Under the pieces are notes generated by a model. The model was given only the letters and a program-made list of their open reading frames with translations. It was not told where the DNA came from and did no database searches. From Annona cherimola (Eukaryota; Streptophyta; Magnoliopsida; Magnoliales; Annonaceae), in NCBI GenBank assembly GCA_030490835.1, contig CM059977.1:35733676-35797675 (forward strand): a stretch of 64,000 nt of DNA. Reading direction: 5' to 3'. This document shows, piece by piece, positions 34,675-47,132 of the stretch; position 1 is the first letter of the stretch, and each line of letters starts with the position of its first letter. Both the position numbers and the translations under genes were made by a program.

Positions 34675-34922
34675 AGGCATCGTTTAGTAAGAGGGTTGAG
34701 AAGGGAAGCAAACTTCTCTTCTCTCTCCACAATTTTTAAAAATTAATTAACATCTTAATTATCTAGTTATATTATTTTTTCATTTTGTTTTTTGTATCTC
34801 AGTCATTCTATCACATATTACCCTTCTTATTCCTACTTCAACTTTATCATATTATATTATTCTTAAATTTTTTAAAAATCTAACCTTTTATCTCCTTGTT
34901 ATCCACATTACGAAATGATCTC
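34675..34922. mobile_element. Tourist-like MITE, copy e (upstream of PNG1)
   Basis: It begins AGGCATCGTTTAGTAAG and ends TTACGAAATGATCTC, flanked by TTA. It lies about 380 bp upstream of the PNG1 start codon, in the probable promoter region. Confidence 0.65.
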
Positions 34923-35192
34923 TTAGATAATAGTGTGACTATCGCTTGGGATAGTCCTTAGAGAAGGCGTGTTTTGATTCCATGTTGCCACTTGACACCT
35001 ACCTGTAAATATTGGGAACAATTCCCACTATGACACCACGGCTTTCATAAACTGTCCACTTTTTGGGGTTTGTCAACTATCCTAATTCACTTTTACTTTT
35101 TTTCTCTATATAATTTAAGTGATTTTTAATATATAAAAATTTGTCCAGCACATTAAAATAGTTGCACCAAAAACTTGGCAAATTAATAATTA

Positions 35193-35735
35193 GAGGTGTG
35201 TTTGGGAAATTATAAAACTTTCGATAAAATATATTTAAGATAAAAAATTTTGAAATGTGAGAAAATGATGTGATATGATAGGGAATGATAATAAAAAATA
35301 AATATATTAAAGTTGAAATAGATAGGTTAAATATAAGTAGTTATGTAGAAATGATTGAAAATTAAGGTAGTTGTATAGGAAGAAATGAAGAAATAATTAA
35401 AAAATAAGGTAGTTGTAGGGAGTAAAAAATTTTAAATTGAGGTGTATTTGAGAAATGATAAAACTTTTGAATAAAAAAGTTTTAGGATAAAAGTTGTTAA
35501 ATTGATAAAAAAAAAAATAATGTGATATGATGGGAGTAATAACTGTAAGTGAAGAGAATAAAATTAAAAAAAATAATTTAGTTATATAGGTAATTATGTA
35601 AACATAATTGAAAAATAGGGTAGTTTGTATAAGAAGATGTGAAGAAATAATTAAAAAATATAATAATGGTAGAGAGTGAAAAGTTTTATATTGAAAAGAT
35701 TTATTTAAAGTTGTGTTTTTCACAAATACTCTCTG
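35193..35735. mobile_element. Tourist-like MITE, copy f, two tandem units
   Basis: GAGGTGTGTTTGGG at 35193 and GAGGTGTATTTGAG at about 35440 start two consecutive units of the same family. The joint right end is near 35735. Probably one copy inserted into or beside another. Confidence 0.55.
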
Positions 35736-37328
35736 CGTGAGAAACCGCTCCTATGGACTGTCAGCTTTGGAAGTGCTTTGCCTTTGGAGAATGGTGATTA
35801 CAAAATGAAATGAATTTTGACTATAATAAGAGTAAAATAGAAATAAAATGAAAATGTGCACGGTCTCTGTATGAAAAGCCATAAAAATGATTCAAATATC
35901 AAAAAATAGAAAAAAGTAAGACGTGATTAATCTTGTCTGTCTTTGACACTTTGAATTTTCATTTTATTACATTTCATTCTATCTACATCAATTATAGAAA
36001 AATACAAAGATAAGAGAATGAAAGAAGTTCTTTTTATATATTATCTAAAAATGTCAAGTCTTGGTTAATCTAGTTGAAAATAAATTAATTTAACTAGATT
36101 AGTTTAATTTTTTAAACAAAGTTGCATTTTTTAAAACCCTAATATCAAAGGGAATTTCAATCTCACTTAGACAACTTATAACATTTATTCATGCCAAGTA
36201 TGTGTTTGTCCAATTCTCAGCATATCTTAGACGACCACATCTATTACATAATCAAACCGGTTGGTCAAGGTAATAATATTTATTTATTAGGAATATATAT
36301 TTGCATTCGCTATATTTTTATGATTTTGCAAATTTATTTCATAATTATTGATTTTAAGAAAGCACCCCATTCTAAAGTTTGCTTGGAAAAAATATCTCAC
36401 TTATCATCTTTAATTTATAGCATTTTTGTAGCAATACACCTGGATGCAATCATGTAATAGTATTTTTAAATTATACACTATAATAAAGTGGAATCTGCCA
36501 ATAAAATTGATCTTAGATATAATTATTGATACCCATCAACAATAGTTTTTAGCTAAGAATGGAGCATAACAACAAGTTTTAGTCATGCAAGAACAACAAT
36601 TTAAGCAAATATATAATGGTTGTGAATGCCAAGTTTCACTTTTAATGAAATTTCTTCTAATGATAATTGACCTGCTTGATTTAATGGCCATTAATTGCAT
36701 TACTCTATTTTTAATTTCTCTCAAATAAACTAAGTATTATTTATGACAAGCACACAAAGTTCTTAAAGTAAATTATGACTTTACAAGTATTGGAGCCTCT
36801 TCTTCTGTCATCCTTTAGCCAAAAAATTTTTGTTTGTGGAGATTGGTAATTGCTGGGTCGGAGCATCTTTCTATTTGCTAGGATCTACTAACAAAAGAAA
36901 TTCAAACATTAGCGATCGAGATCAAAGATCTTAGAACATGGACCCAAGAAGTAAACCTTCAATCACATGCTCATCTGATCCTCAAAGAGTTATAATATAA
37001 GTTTTCAAAGGCTCAATAAAAAGAATTTGGAAGCCTAAGGTTGGTAACAACTTTTGTGATGGTGGATGGGAACTCATATGAGGTCTCCTTTGAAGGCAAA
37101 GATGACATGGCCAAGGTACTACAGGTATGACTATGGTTATATGATAGGAAGTTGGTAATGGAAGAACTACATCTCCACCTCCACTTGAGGTGTCATGAAA
37201 TTGAGCTCTCATTGGATCTTGTCCATTGCCCTAGAATCCATCCAACAGGTATATATTGTTTTGGTGGCCGAACTTTTAAAGCCTCAGGGGGACAATGAAG
37301 CTAGTATCGAGATCTTCTCCTCGTAACC
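35736..37328. other. AT-rich intergenic DNA; retroelement-like stretch at 36780-37320
   Basis: Nothing recognisable at 35736-36780. 36780-37320 is less AT-rich and reads in short protein-like blocks on the plus strand without a clear family. It may belong to the same decayed retroelement as the LTR at 39230-39634. Confidence 0.4.
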
Positions 37329-37506
37329 TAAGGGTGTAACTTGGGTAGGGTACCCGTGGGTCGACCCGCTAGGTACCCTAAATAGGGTAGGTTCGGTTCC
37401 ATAGAACCTACCCGTAAGGTCGGTTCGGTTCCTCGGGTAAAATACCCGGTCAGTTTCGGGTAGGGGTTGGTTCCGGTGCTGGGTACCCGGAACCGACCCG
37501 GATTTC

Positions 37507-37508
<2 letters not shown>

Positions 37509-37539
<31 letters not shown>
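37509..37539. repeat. (TA)n microsatellite
   Basis: About 15 TA units inside hAT copy 2. Confidence 0.95.
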
Positions 37540-37541
<2 letters not shown>

Positions 37542-37762
37542 AACCTAAATACCTTATGCCTAATTTCTTTTTCTTCACCAGTCGCCAACCACGACCATGA
37601 CAAGACCATGAGCACCGAAGCACGACCACAAGCACGGGCGGCAAAAGATTGACAGCGGCGCAGGCGCAGGCACAGGCACAGTTAGCCTCCCCTCCACGGC
37701 ATCTGCGGCGGGCTGCAGAAGATCGACAGTGGCGGCAGAAGATCGGTATCTCTCTCTCTCTC

Positions 37763-38562
37763 ATGGCTGCCTTTACAGCCACAACTCCGTTCTGCGGCTC
37801 TCTCACTCAATCTACAGTTTTCCTTCTTCAAGAGTGCAACACACTCTTCCGTCCTTCATGTCGCGATCCCGATCTCGCCATCGCCTCCTACTGCTTCCGT
37901 GCTTCGTCCGCTTGCTGCAGCATCGACGGTGGAATCCCTAAACGGCGTCGTTGGCATTGCCGAACCTAAGAAAATCGAGAGCACTTCATATGGTCGGCAG
38001 TACTTCCCGCTGGCGGCTGTTGTCAGGCAGGTTGGGATTTCAGCCTCTCTCATTTTTTAAGACCATTGGCCATGGTTTTAAGCAACTTCTTTCTTTTATA
38101 TTTAGCATTCTTATTTGTTTTTTTTTGGCAAGTATATGTATTTGTATTCTAGTTATGTCAGTTCGCCTTTTTATTATCAATTCTGGCTTTTCCATTTGAT
38201 AATCTAAACACCTGAATTGGGCCAGCTACGATCTTCTTAAGCTGCGATCAGAGCGGGTTCTGGAGTAGAAATTCGCTAGGGGTATTGGGCTGGCTGATAT
38301 TGTCTTATGTGATCATCAGCCGCTTTCATGTGTGGAAATTTGTAATTAAGGTTTACATCAATCTTTAGTCGTAAGCAGTGAAAGTCATGATTACATTCCA
38401 ACTGTTGGTTGTTTTAAATTATCGAGATATTGAACAGGTCATGTTATGCTAACAGTGGCACATGATGCAATAAAAACAGCTTTGTTGCTTGGGGCCATCG
38501 ATCGTGAAATTGGTGGCATTGCCATTTCTGGCAAGCGAGGGACAGCCAAGACTGTCATGGCA
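37763..38562 (+). pseudogene. CHLD: captured fragment of magnesium chelatase subunit D (CHLD)
   Basis: CHLD is the AAA+/VWA subunit of plastid Mg-chelatase, which inserts Mg into protoporphyrin IX. Exon-1-like sequence (ATG 37763 to 38030) has a transit-peptide-like Ser/Thr-rich start. After a frame change it reaches S-Y-G-R-Q-Y-F-P-L-A-A-V-V and a GT donor at 38031. Exon-2-like sequence (38464-38562) encodes [16 protein letters not shown] and the Walker A motif G-K-R-G-T-A-K-T. Homology stops at 38562 and the intron is retained, so genomic DNA rather than mRNA was captured. Only about the first fifth of CHLD is present, so no functional product is possible. Confidence 0.88.
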
Positions 38563-38870
38563 TTTGTGCATTTGTGCATTTGTGCATTTGTTCCAGTCAT
38601 GGAGAAATCATTTATTTCTGCATTTGTGCATTTGTGCGTTAGTTCTAAAATCGTTTATTTCTGTTAAGAAGTATTTTAGTTGATGAATGTGCTGCACCTC
38701 TTTTAAGCTCATGTTGGCTAAAATGATTCTTAGAGATTCCAATTTTGACTTATAACCTATGCTTTAAATTGGATACGACTTCATTTGTCAAGTTTAGGAC
38801 ACGAAATCCTCTGTTTGGATTTGTGATCCTGTTTGGATTTGTGCCCCTGTTTGGATTTGAATACAAATAG
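38563..38870. repeat. minisatellites in hAT copy 2
   Basis: TTTGTGCA-type units repeat at 38563-38590 and 38618-38640. CTGTTTGGATTTGTG-type units repeat three times at about 38810-38860. Confidence 0.7.
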
Positions 38871-39056
38871 ATCGTGTTCTAGGAATTGATTTTGGAACCG
38901 AACCGGAACCGACCCGCTCTTGAGAAAATTGGGTAGTGTAAGCTCCGGACGACCCTGTCTAAAATAGGGCAGGGTAGAGGTTTTGCCAAAATGGGTAAGG
39001 GTAGGTTCCACCCATACCCGGACCTACCCGACCCAAGTTGTACCCCTATCATAACC

Positions 39057-39229
39057 AAACCCATTTGCATACCCGCACAAACCACTGCTCTCCCTACCAT
39101 GTCTAATGTCGCTAATGGTCTCCCAAAATTCAGATGTGGCTGTAGTTGCCCACCACAAGCCCAATTGCCTTCGATCTGCCTCAAATTTTATCATCTCTCT
39201 TATTGGTCCTGGCTCTAATACTTTTAACA
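39057..39229 (-). pseudogene. internal start of a copia-like element (PBS and leader)
   Basis: On the minus strand just after the LTR, AGTATTAGAGCCA (about 39220-39208) resembles the iMet-type PBS TGGTATCAGAGCCA. A short open frame follows until hAT copy 2 interrupts at 39056. Confidence 0.45.
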
Positions 39230-39634
39230 TGATCGAGCTAGCACTTTAAATCAAATTGCAAAGAATATTACAAATCAATCTCAAAATCTCAGCTATAAAT
39301 ATCAAATCACGGAGGATTTGCTTTTTGATACAATCTTCCTCTCCAGCCTAACTCTTACACTGTCTAAACACAGAATATTCCCAGTTATAAGAAGCCCCTA
39401 TCAATTCTTGGCCTATTTATAGGTTCAGGCTTGCCAACTTATCCCCCTTTTGTTTTAGTACATTGCCTTCTCTTCTTACATTGTCTAAACATATTCTCCT
39501 AATGTCAACCCTATCGTGATTGAATAAATGCCTTATGACGATTTTTTGAGGATAGGTTTCAAAATGCTTGGCTTGAAGGAGGAATGGAGGCAGAACAATA
39601 AGCTTAACTAAAAACGCATCTAACGAGCCCGACA
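39230..39634 (-). repeat. copia-type 5' LTR, about 405 bp
   Basis: On the minus strand it starts TGTCGGGCTCG (39634) and ends CTCGATCA (39230), next to a degenerate PBS. It contains a TATA box, CTATAAATAGG (39423-39413), and a transcript-leader-like AGAGGAAGATTGTATC, both typical of short copia LTRs. The right-hand duplication was not found. Confidence 0.55.
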
Positions 39635-39639
39635 CCTAT

Positions 39640-40733
39640 TAAAAAAGGGACGACTATGTAATGGATATGAAAGGAGTAGTAAGGGAGCGAGTCCAAATGA
39701 TGGATCATGAGAGGGTAATGATGGAGAGATGGAGGGTGGCAAGCAGCAAGAGTTAGGGTGAGGTGAAGAAAAATAATGCAAGAAATTTTAATAGGAGGGC
39801 TTTGGAGGAGTGGAATGGGCAAAGAATGAAGGACATAGGGAACATTACATAACAGGGAAAAGGTATGGTGTGGGAAAGCCAAGAAAAAATGGGGGAGGGG
39901 AATGAGGGCACAAGGAGTCGAAAGGGAGGGTTGGAAAGATAGGAACCACAAAGAGAAGAGGAATATAAAATGCTGAGTACAAACAATATTGTAGCATGAT
40001 TGGGGTGAACACTAAGATAAAGTTAAGAATACTATAGAGGGGATATGTACGATGGAAGCTTGGGAGAGTTATGCAAAAAGAGCTAAGAGGAAGAGGAAGC
40101 TTACTCATAGAATAGAAGAGAAGACATAAAAAAAATGAAAGGGATAGGTTTAATGTATAAAGTCAAAATAGCAAACAAAAACAGTGAGTGAAAGTGAGGA
40201 AATGGAAAGGAGTAGTGAAAGTCATGAGGTAAATAGTGTAGTAGGAGGCAAGAAGCAGCTAGAGAGAAGAAAACACAATGCAAAACAAAAGGTTGGGAGA
40301 ACATATGATAACTACGAAGGAGAGGAAAAGCACGAAGATGTGAAAAGAAGCTCAAGAAGGCAAGTGGAGGAAGGAGGGCTTAGTGTGATCATCAGGCAAA
40401 AGAATTCAACAACCTGGGGGGAGAATTAGATCCTAAACCAACAAAATCATGCGGAGTACATATAGGAGATTCAAGGTAACTTACATGAAGTAGGTTGAGT
40501 ACAAAATAAGTGAGCAATGGGGATAATTCAGGAGTGATAGAGAGAGAACGTACAAATAAATGAATCAAGAAGGGGAGAGCCTAGCAAATGGAGAGGAAAA
40601 TCATACACAAAGAGGGAGAGGTTGTTAGTTTGGGTAAAAGGCAGATATCAAATGAGAACAAGGAAGAGCTACCTGCTAGGCTAGACGGGGAAAGAGGCTA
40701 AATTGCAAATAGTGAGAGGAGAAAAAGAGGTTA
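39640..40733. repeat. purine-rich tract, possibly LINE 5' region
   Basis: For about 1.1 kb the plus strand is strongly A/G-rich with GGAGAGG and GAAGAAG-like words. The minus strand gives Leu/Ser/Phe/Pro-rich open frames as a by-product. From its position it may be the ORF1 region of the LINE that resumes at 43021. I see no firm protein signature. Confidence 0.4.
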
Positions 40734-43020
40734 TGTAACAACCATCAATGACAGAGCCCCTTTTGCTGAAGAAATGGAGAGGAGAAGAAATTGATGGAAT
40801 TCATTAATGTATTGGGAAATAGTAGATGACATTTATTATCAACCGTTTATCGGTACTATTAGTATAAGGAGGAAGGGGAGAGCTGGGTTTTCTGTTGTGT
40901 AAAGTAGGAGGAGCAAAGACGAAGAAAAAGAAGAACAGATTTTTAAAGGTACACTCGCACAAAAATTTTTTCCTAGTTAATCATAGTGATTTTATCATAT
41001 ATGCAACTTATATCTTGGATCCAAGCTATTCATTATATTTATAACATGGTTAATAAGTAGTAGAAGTGTTATTAAAATTTTGGTATAGTAATTTTGTTTA
41101 TTTTAGAAAATGGTAGCAAATAACAGTAGAAAATGCTTTACCATTAAAAAATATATTTTTGAAAATTATTAGAGTTGTGACCGTATAATAGTAAAAATCA
41201 TTTGTTTAACTTGCTTACAAAATTTCAGCTTGATCAAAGTTATAGTTTTTCTGATATAATAATTTTTAAGAATATTTAGAGAGATAATTATGTATTTTAA
41301 GAGTAGAACATACAAAATTATAGGAAAATAAAGATGTAAAAATACTACTTTGATCCATTAGAAGCATTTTTCGAGAGATTTTACAATGTGTTTGATGAGC
41401 GATTTTACATAAAAATTGGTTTGGATAGTTATTTTAATAGAAATTTAATTTTAACCCCTTATTAAGTACATTGCGTTAAATTTGATGACAAAAATATTAT
41501 TTTAAGAAATGGACCATCCAAATTAGAGAACATAATTTTAGAAGCTTACCCCTCAAATTTCAAATTGAACAAATATCTTTTTTGAAAGATTCAAACTATT
41601 TTCTCCAGAAAATGTAGATTGTTAAAATTTTTAAAATTTTTAAAAAAATAAAGCTCTTGGACCAGTAGACTAGGCCTAGTGACCCCGGAAGCCTAAAAGC
41701 CAAGCTACTAGTATAAGTTTATGAACCCAAGTCCATAGAAACCAATCACAAGTTACTAGAACCAAACTAGCCTAATGTCCGACCCATTAGTTTGACCCTC
41801 CAACTTGGTCCACCATAAGCAGCCTGTCGGCCGGCCAAAAAAAAACATTCAAAAAATTATAAAAAATTATGAAAAGATACATAAAATTACAAAAAGATCT
41901 AATAAAATTAAATGAGTTGAAACTTGCAGTTTTCATAAAAATAATAATAAATAAAGTTGTTTAAAAGTGGAATAATATAAGAATAAATAAAAAATATTAT
42001 TTTGACTAAATAAAATTATGAAAAATTTTAGAGAGGTCATAAATGAAATTTTAAATACTATTTCATGAAAAAATGAAATAATGAATATGTTGTGATGATG
42101 ATTAGGGAGAGAGACTTGAACTATTGCAAGATATTAGAAAAAGAAGTTTTAAAGCTTACTCAGAGGTATGTAATTTTTTTACCAAATCATAACTTTGAAA
42201 ATATTGTGTTTAATATTATGATTTACTATGAAGTGCAATTATTTACTAAGTTTAAAATTTTCTTTCAAGTTAGCTTATTTAAGCTTGAGCATGATTATTT
42301 CAAAATATTCTTAAGTGAATTTAAGCAGTGTATTGGTGATGACGCATATTTGCATATTAAGTTTACCACCAAGCAGATAGTCTTCGGGTAGCGTTTTGAG
42401 ACTATAAAGCAATTTACTAATACATATATAACAAATTTCAGGGCTACAAAAGAAGATGATCTAAATCACAAATATATAGCATGGTTGCAAGTAAGCACAA
42501 GTAGTTAATAATGCCCCTAGTGCGAATGCATGATTTAGAGCGGACATATGCATGCATAAGCATAAAAATGTTTAACTTTGCATTGATTAGAGTTTTTATG
42601 CACACAAGAAAAAATAGACATTATATTTATTTTTTAACAATTAAAAATGATTGCAAAATAAATTAAAAATTATTTATTTACTGAGTTTTTAGCTCACATA
42701 GTTTTGTTTTCGGTGAACAAATAGGGATATAATGCTAGATTAGTGTCACCATCAACATAAGAAAAAGGTGAAACTAACAAATGATAGAACAAAGACGTTT
42801 AGATTTTATTAAAGTTATCTTATAGTACTTATTGTAATAATGATGGACATCAATAATGTGTAATGATTCCATGAGGAATAGACTTGAAATGTACTGGTTA
42901 AATTTTATATAATTTTATATCTTGATATCTATTTCCATGTTGAAAGATTTTATTTATCACAACATTCTTTGGTTTGACCTAGTAGATCTTATCTATGACG
43001 CCTTGAGGATAGGTGTTACA
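40734..43020. mobile_element. probable solo LTR inside the LINE, 2.3 kb
   Basis: The unit starts TGTAACAACC and ends GATAGGTGTTACA (TGTAACA/TGTTACA inverted ends). Flanking 5-mers are GGTTA and TGTTA (4 of 5). LINE-like sequence continues on the right at 43021. No coding sequence is present. Confidence 0.55.
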
Positions 43021-46000
43021 TGTTATGAGATGGAGGTTAAGGAAGCCCCTTTGTCTTACCTAAAATTAAAAAACATTATAACATAGAATTGTCATGGACT
43101 TGGGAACCAATAGACAATTCGTAACTTTCTAAACCTAATCAATAGAAAATCCCCAATGTCACCCTCTTTTGTGAAACCAAAAGAACAAGTAAAGAAATAG
43201 AGAAAATCAGGAGGAAGTTGAAGTTAGATTGTTGCTCGTACATGTATTTCATTAATAGGTAAAGAGGACTTGCTTTTCTGTAGAAAGCAAATTGGTCAAT
43301 TAAGGTGGAGAGCTTCTATCAAATTCATATAAATGAAGAAATTATATCAAGTGGAATGCAACCCCACTTCAAAAACAAACTGATTTCGATGAAAATCTTG
43401 AGGTGAGGAGAAGATCAATATCATGGAACATCTTGAAGTAGCTGAGAAATTAAAATGATAAGTCATGGTTTGTAATAGGAGACTTTAATGAAGTTCTTGG
43501 AATCTCAGAAGTGCTAAGTTGTAGAAAAAATGTAAGAGACAGATGGATTTATTCAAGGAAGTTCCTAAACTCGTGCAATCTTATAGATGTGGGTATGTTG
43601 GACAAATTAGAATGTGGAGATATAATAAAAAAGGCTAAAATAGAGAAGAAATAACGTTAGATCATGGGCTAGCTTCACTAAACTAGTTGAATCTTCATCT
43701 TTTTGCAAAGTTATTTCCCTTGGAAGCTACATCCTTAGACCATTGCCCTATCTGTTTGTACCTAGACATAAGAAAAGAAAAAGAAAAGCCCCTAAGAGGA
43801 TTCAGTTATGAAATATTTCAGGGAAGGGATAAAGAAGTTATGAAGTGGTTAATACTGCTTGGGCAAGACATCAAAAGAGTGATGTATTAACTACAAAAAA
43901 AATTGAGTTTCAAGATCAGATAATGTGGACTCAACTTGGGGGAGTGGAATAGAAAGAAGAGGGAAACGTCTGGCAAGAAATTATGAAGCATCGAATAGAG
44001 CTCCATAACCTACTAAGTAAACCAGCTACGGACCATAGAGATGAACAAATAAACATAGCTAAAAAGAGAATTAATAGGCTTTTTGAAGGCGAGTAAACTA
44101 CATGGAGATAAAGATTGAAAATTCACTGGCTATAATCAAGTGAGGCTTCTTGAAGACGAGGACACTATATGCAGATAAATATCAAAATTCACTAGCTACA
44201 ACTAGGAGATAAAAGCACATACTTCTTCCCCAAGAAAGCATTAAATAGAAAGAGGAATAATATAATTGAAGGGTTACATAAAAATATAGGTTCATGGGAA
44301 ATTGATTAGACAAGTATAGAGTTGCTAGCAATGGACTATTTTAAGGATTTTTTTCAAAAGTTCGAACTCAAGACAAATATAATTATATAAGTTGGAGAAA
44401 TTTTCAGAAGCAAATAATTACTTCCTAATGTGCCCCATCATAATGTAGAAGATTGAATTGATTGTAAAAAATTTGAACCCTAAAAATAAGGGTGCAACTT
44501 GGGTCTAACATGTCTATTTCTGAGCGAACCCCGCCCTTACACTATTATAAGAAACTTTTATCCTACCATATTTTAGTTTAGCTCAATTTTAAGCATATTC
44601 TAATCTATTTTTTAAGGTTAGGTTAGTTTCGATTTTGATTTCAAATCGATTTTTTAAAATAATCTTTATATTATATTTAAAAACTATAATTTTATTACAT
44701 GTCTTATTTAAAAACCTAAAATCAAGATGCTAGTAATATATTTTTTGAAAATACATTCATTAAATTTACTATGTAATTGATAAATTAAACAATTTCCTAT
44801 ATATTTAAAGAATATATTTATGTTTTTCACTGTCAAAAATATTTCATAAAATTTATATTAAACATATATTAATAATTCGGGTCAGTTCCAAGTACTCGGA
44901 CCTTGAAACCCACCTACCCTAATCGAACTGAATATCTTTTTTTACTTGGAAGTTATCCTATCCTATGGGTATAAAAATAGAAACATATACTGCCCATTTT
45001 ATAGTACCTAACGGGACCCATGAATATCCTACTTAAGTTGTACATTTACCTAGAAAGGCCTTGGGCCCAAATGAAATAGGTTTCTTTCAAAGATACTAAG
45101 AGATGATTGGAAAGGATGTGTTAAACATGTGCGAATCTCTCATGAACTGCATAAACTCTTCAGATAGGAGAAAATTGCTCCAACACATAAATTCAGCAAC
45201 CATTATGTTGATCCTAAAAAGTGTGGAGCAAACAAGATGACATTTTTCAGACCAATAAGCCTCTTTAATATTGTCTACAAGATTTGGCAAAGTGTCAGCA
45301 AATGGACCGAAGGTGTGCCTTCACAAAGTCATTTCAGATTATGAAAGTGCTTTTGTCTTAGGTTGTCTCATCATAGATAATATGTTGATAACTTACGAGG
45401 CAATTTGCCACCTCATATCCAAAAGGTAGGAAAAGAAGAAGGAAATAATAGTCAAATTAGAAATATTGAAGGCCTACAATAGGGTTGAATGGTCGTTATT
45501 AGTCACAATGATGAGAAAAATAAATTTTAGCAAGGTGTGAATTGATTGGATAATGGGTTGTTTGAGCTTTATTGTGTATAGGGTAAAAGTGAATGGATAT
45601 GTGATGGAGACCTTCAACGTAAAGGCCTGAGGCAAGGGGACCCTCTATCCCCTTACCTATTTATAATAGTGCAGAGGACTGTCTTTGTCATTAAACAATA
45701 TGATCAAAGGAAACTCCTATCTATTTTGAGAATCTCCCCAGGAGGCCCTGTAATCCCACATCTCTTCTTCACGAATGAAGCTCTTATCTTCATTAAAGTA
45801 GGATAATAGAAGATATCAAGGTTGCTTCTAGTGCTAAAGATATACTCAAAATGTTCAGGACAAACAATTAATATGGATAAAATAGCAATATACTTGAGCA
45901 CAAACATAAAAAGTAAAGAGAAGGGAGCTGTTTAGTAATAGTTTGGCTCAAACGGTAGTGAAATTAGCTCGTGTCTTGGCCTCCCAACATGGTTAGGTAA

Positions 46001-46570
46001 ATCCAAGAAAATAGCTTTTAAGGAGTTGAAGGAAAGAATGTAGAGGATGATCTAAGGCTGGAAGGAGAGGCTATTATTAGCCAGTAGAAAAGAGATCTTG
46101 ATAAAGGTGTTTGTTCAAGCTATTCCGAGTTATACAATGAATATTTTCCTCAAAGGTTTTTGTCAAGAGATCAATGGCATGATAAGTAGGATTTTCTGCA
46201 TTAAAAATGGAGGAAGAAGGAAAATCTGTTTGATTGCTTAGGAGAGATGTGCAATCAAAAACCGGGAGAGGGTATGGGTTTCCACAATAGTCAAGTGTTC
46301 AATCTTGCTTTTCTAACTAAACGATTCTAGAGGTTGTTACAAAACACACAATCCTCATGTTATAAAGTTTTACAGGCTAAGTACTTTAGTACGGGTAGTA
46401 TATGGTTGCACTGGGTAAGGCCAAGGCTTTCATATACTTGGAGATCAATAATAGAAGCAAGAAAAGTTCTTCAAGAAGGAGGGATATGGAAAATTGGGCA
46501 GGGGAAATTGTTAATTTCTTCAAAGACAAGTGGACAAGAACCGAAATCATATCCTCACTTCAGGGTAGGA
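43021..46570 (+). pseudogene. L1-type LINE ORF2 remnant (endonuclease, RT, C-terminal part)
   Basis: The endonuclease start N-C-H-G-L-G-N lies near 43090, the I-G-D-F-N-E-V-L motif near 43480, and S/L-D-H-C-P-I near 43735. The RT signature R-Q-G-D-P-L-S-P-Y-L-F-I is at about 45630-45668. The catalytic F-A-D-D is replaced by a F-T-N-E-like reading near 45770. The end region at 46334-46560 has the usual A-K-Y-F and W-R-S-I blocks. Stops and frame changes are frequent. A hAT copy splits it at 44487-45048. Confidence 0.82.
44487..45048. mobile_element. non-autonomous hAT element, copy 3 (562 bp), in the LINE
   Basis: The left end is TAAGGGTGCAACTTGGG. The right end AAGTTGTACATTTA is a decayed TIR. 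Flanking 8-mers CCTAAAAA (44479-44486) and CCTAGAAA (45049-45056) match at 7 of 8. The interior is AT-rich and non-coding. Confidence 0.78.
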
Positions 46571-47132
46571 GTGGGAATTAGGGTGGGACGACCTGTGACC
46601 CACTCTTGAGTGACCTTTTTTTAACTAAGTAAGACTAAATTTTTTAACATGATATAGGCATGAGTTAGAAATTTTGAGTCGAATTAAAAAATAGGGTGGA
46701 AGGAGTCAATTATATCCTGAACCGCCCTACATGTATTCATTTATTAAAAATTATAAGCATATTTTAGATTTTATTATCATTTTCTTCAAAAGTTTCACAT
46801 TTTTTATAATTAACTATATCAACTATATAATAATCAATTTATCCAAAAAATAATATAAGGATTAATAAAAGGAGTTTGCATATATAACTATTGATCTTGC
46901 TTCTATGAAACTTCTTTACTATGTAGTTCATTGCATATTTAAAATCTTGATGTTTGATAGAAAGTCCACTTCGTAGCATCATTTATTGTATCTTAACAAA
47001 TTTTTTATTTGTCTAATATTACTATGCATGGGCCCATTAAAAAAAACGTAATAAAATAGTTTAATATTAAATAAAAATTTTAAAGTTATATTTTTAATAT
47101 CTAAATTGTCTAAAATATCATTTCTATGAGTG
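46571..47132. repeat. unassigned repeat DNA with truncated MITE (46877-47130)
   Basis: 46877-47130 resembles, in reverse orientation, the 24507/56455 MITE family (CTTCTATGAAAC, then ATCATTTATTGTATCTTAA-type blocks). It ends abruptly where gypsy LTR homology begins. Confidence 0.45.

Larger units (their letters stand above)
37329..39048. mobile_element. hAT element, copy 2, with captured CHLD fragment (Pack-type), 1.7 kb
   Basis: The left end is TAAGGGTGTAACTTGGG. The right end is CCCAAGTTGTACCCCTA. The flanking 8-mers are TCGTAACC (37321-37328) and TCATAACC (39049-39056), 7 of 8 identical, the length expected for hAT. Subterminal GGGTACCC and GGTTCGGTTCC repeats match copy 1. Instead of transposase the interior holds pieces of a host gene in plus orientation, a (TA)n tract (37509-37539) and short minisatellites. 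Confidence 0.88.

Noticed and set aside
39604..40355. Leu/Ser/Phe/Pro-rich minus-strand frames resembling membrane proteins
   Set aside because: They are a by-product of the purine-rich plus strand.
46567..46760. another hAT copy starting GGTAGGAGTGGGAATT
   Set aside because: The words resemble the family's GGGT-rich ends, but no matching right end or target duplication was found.
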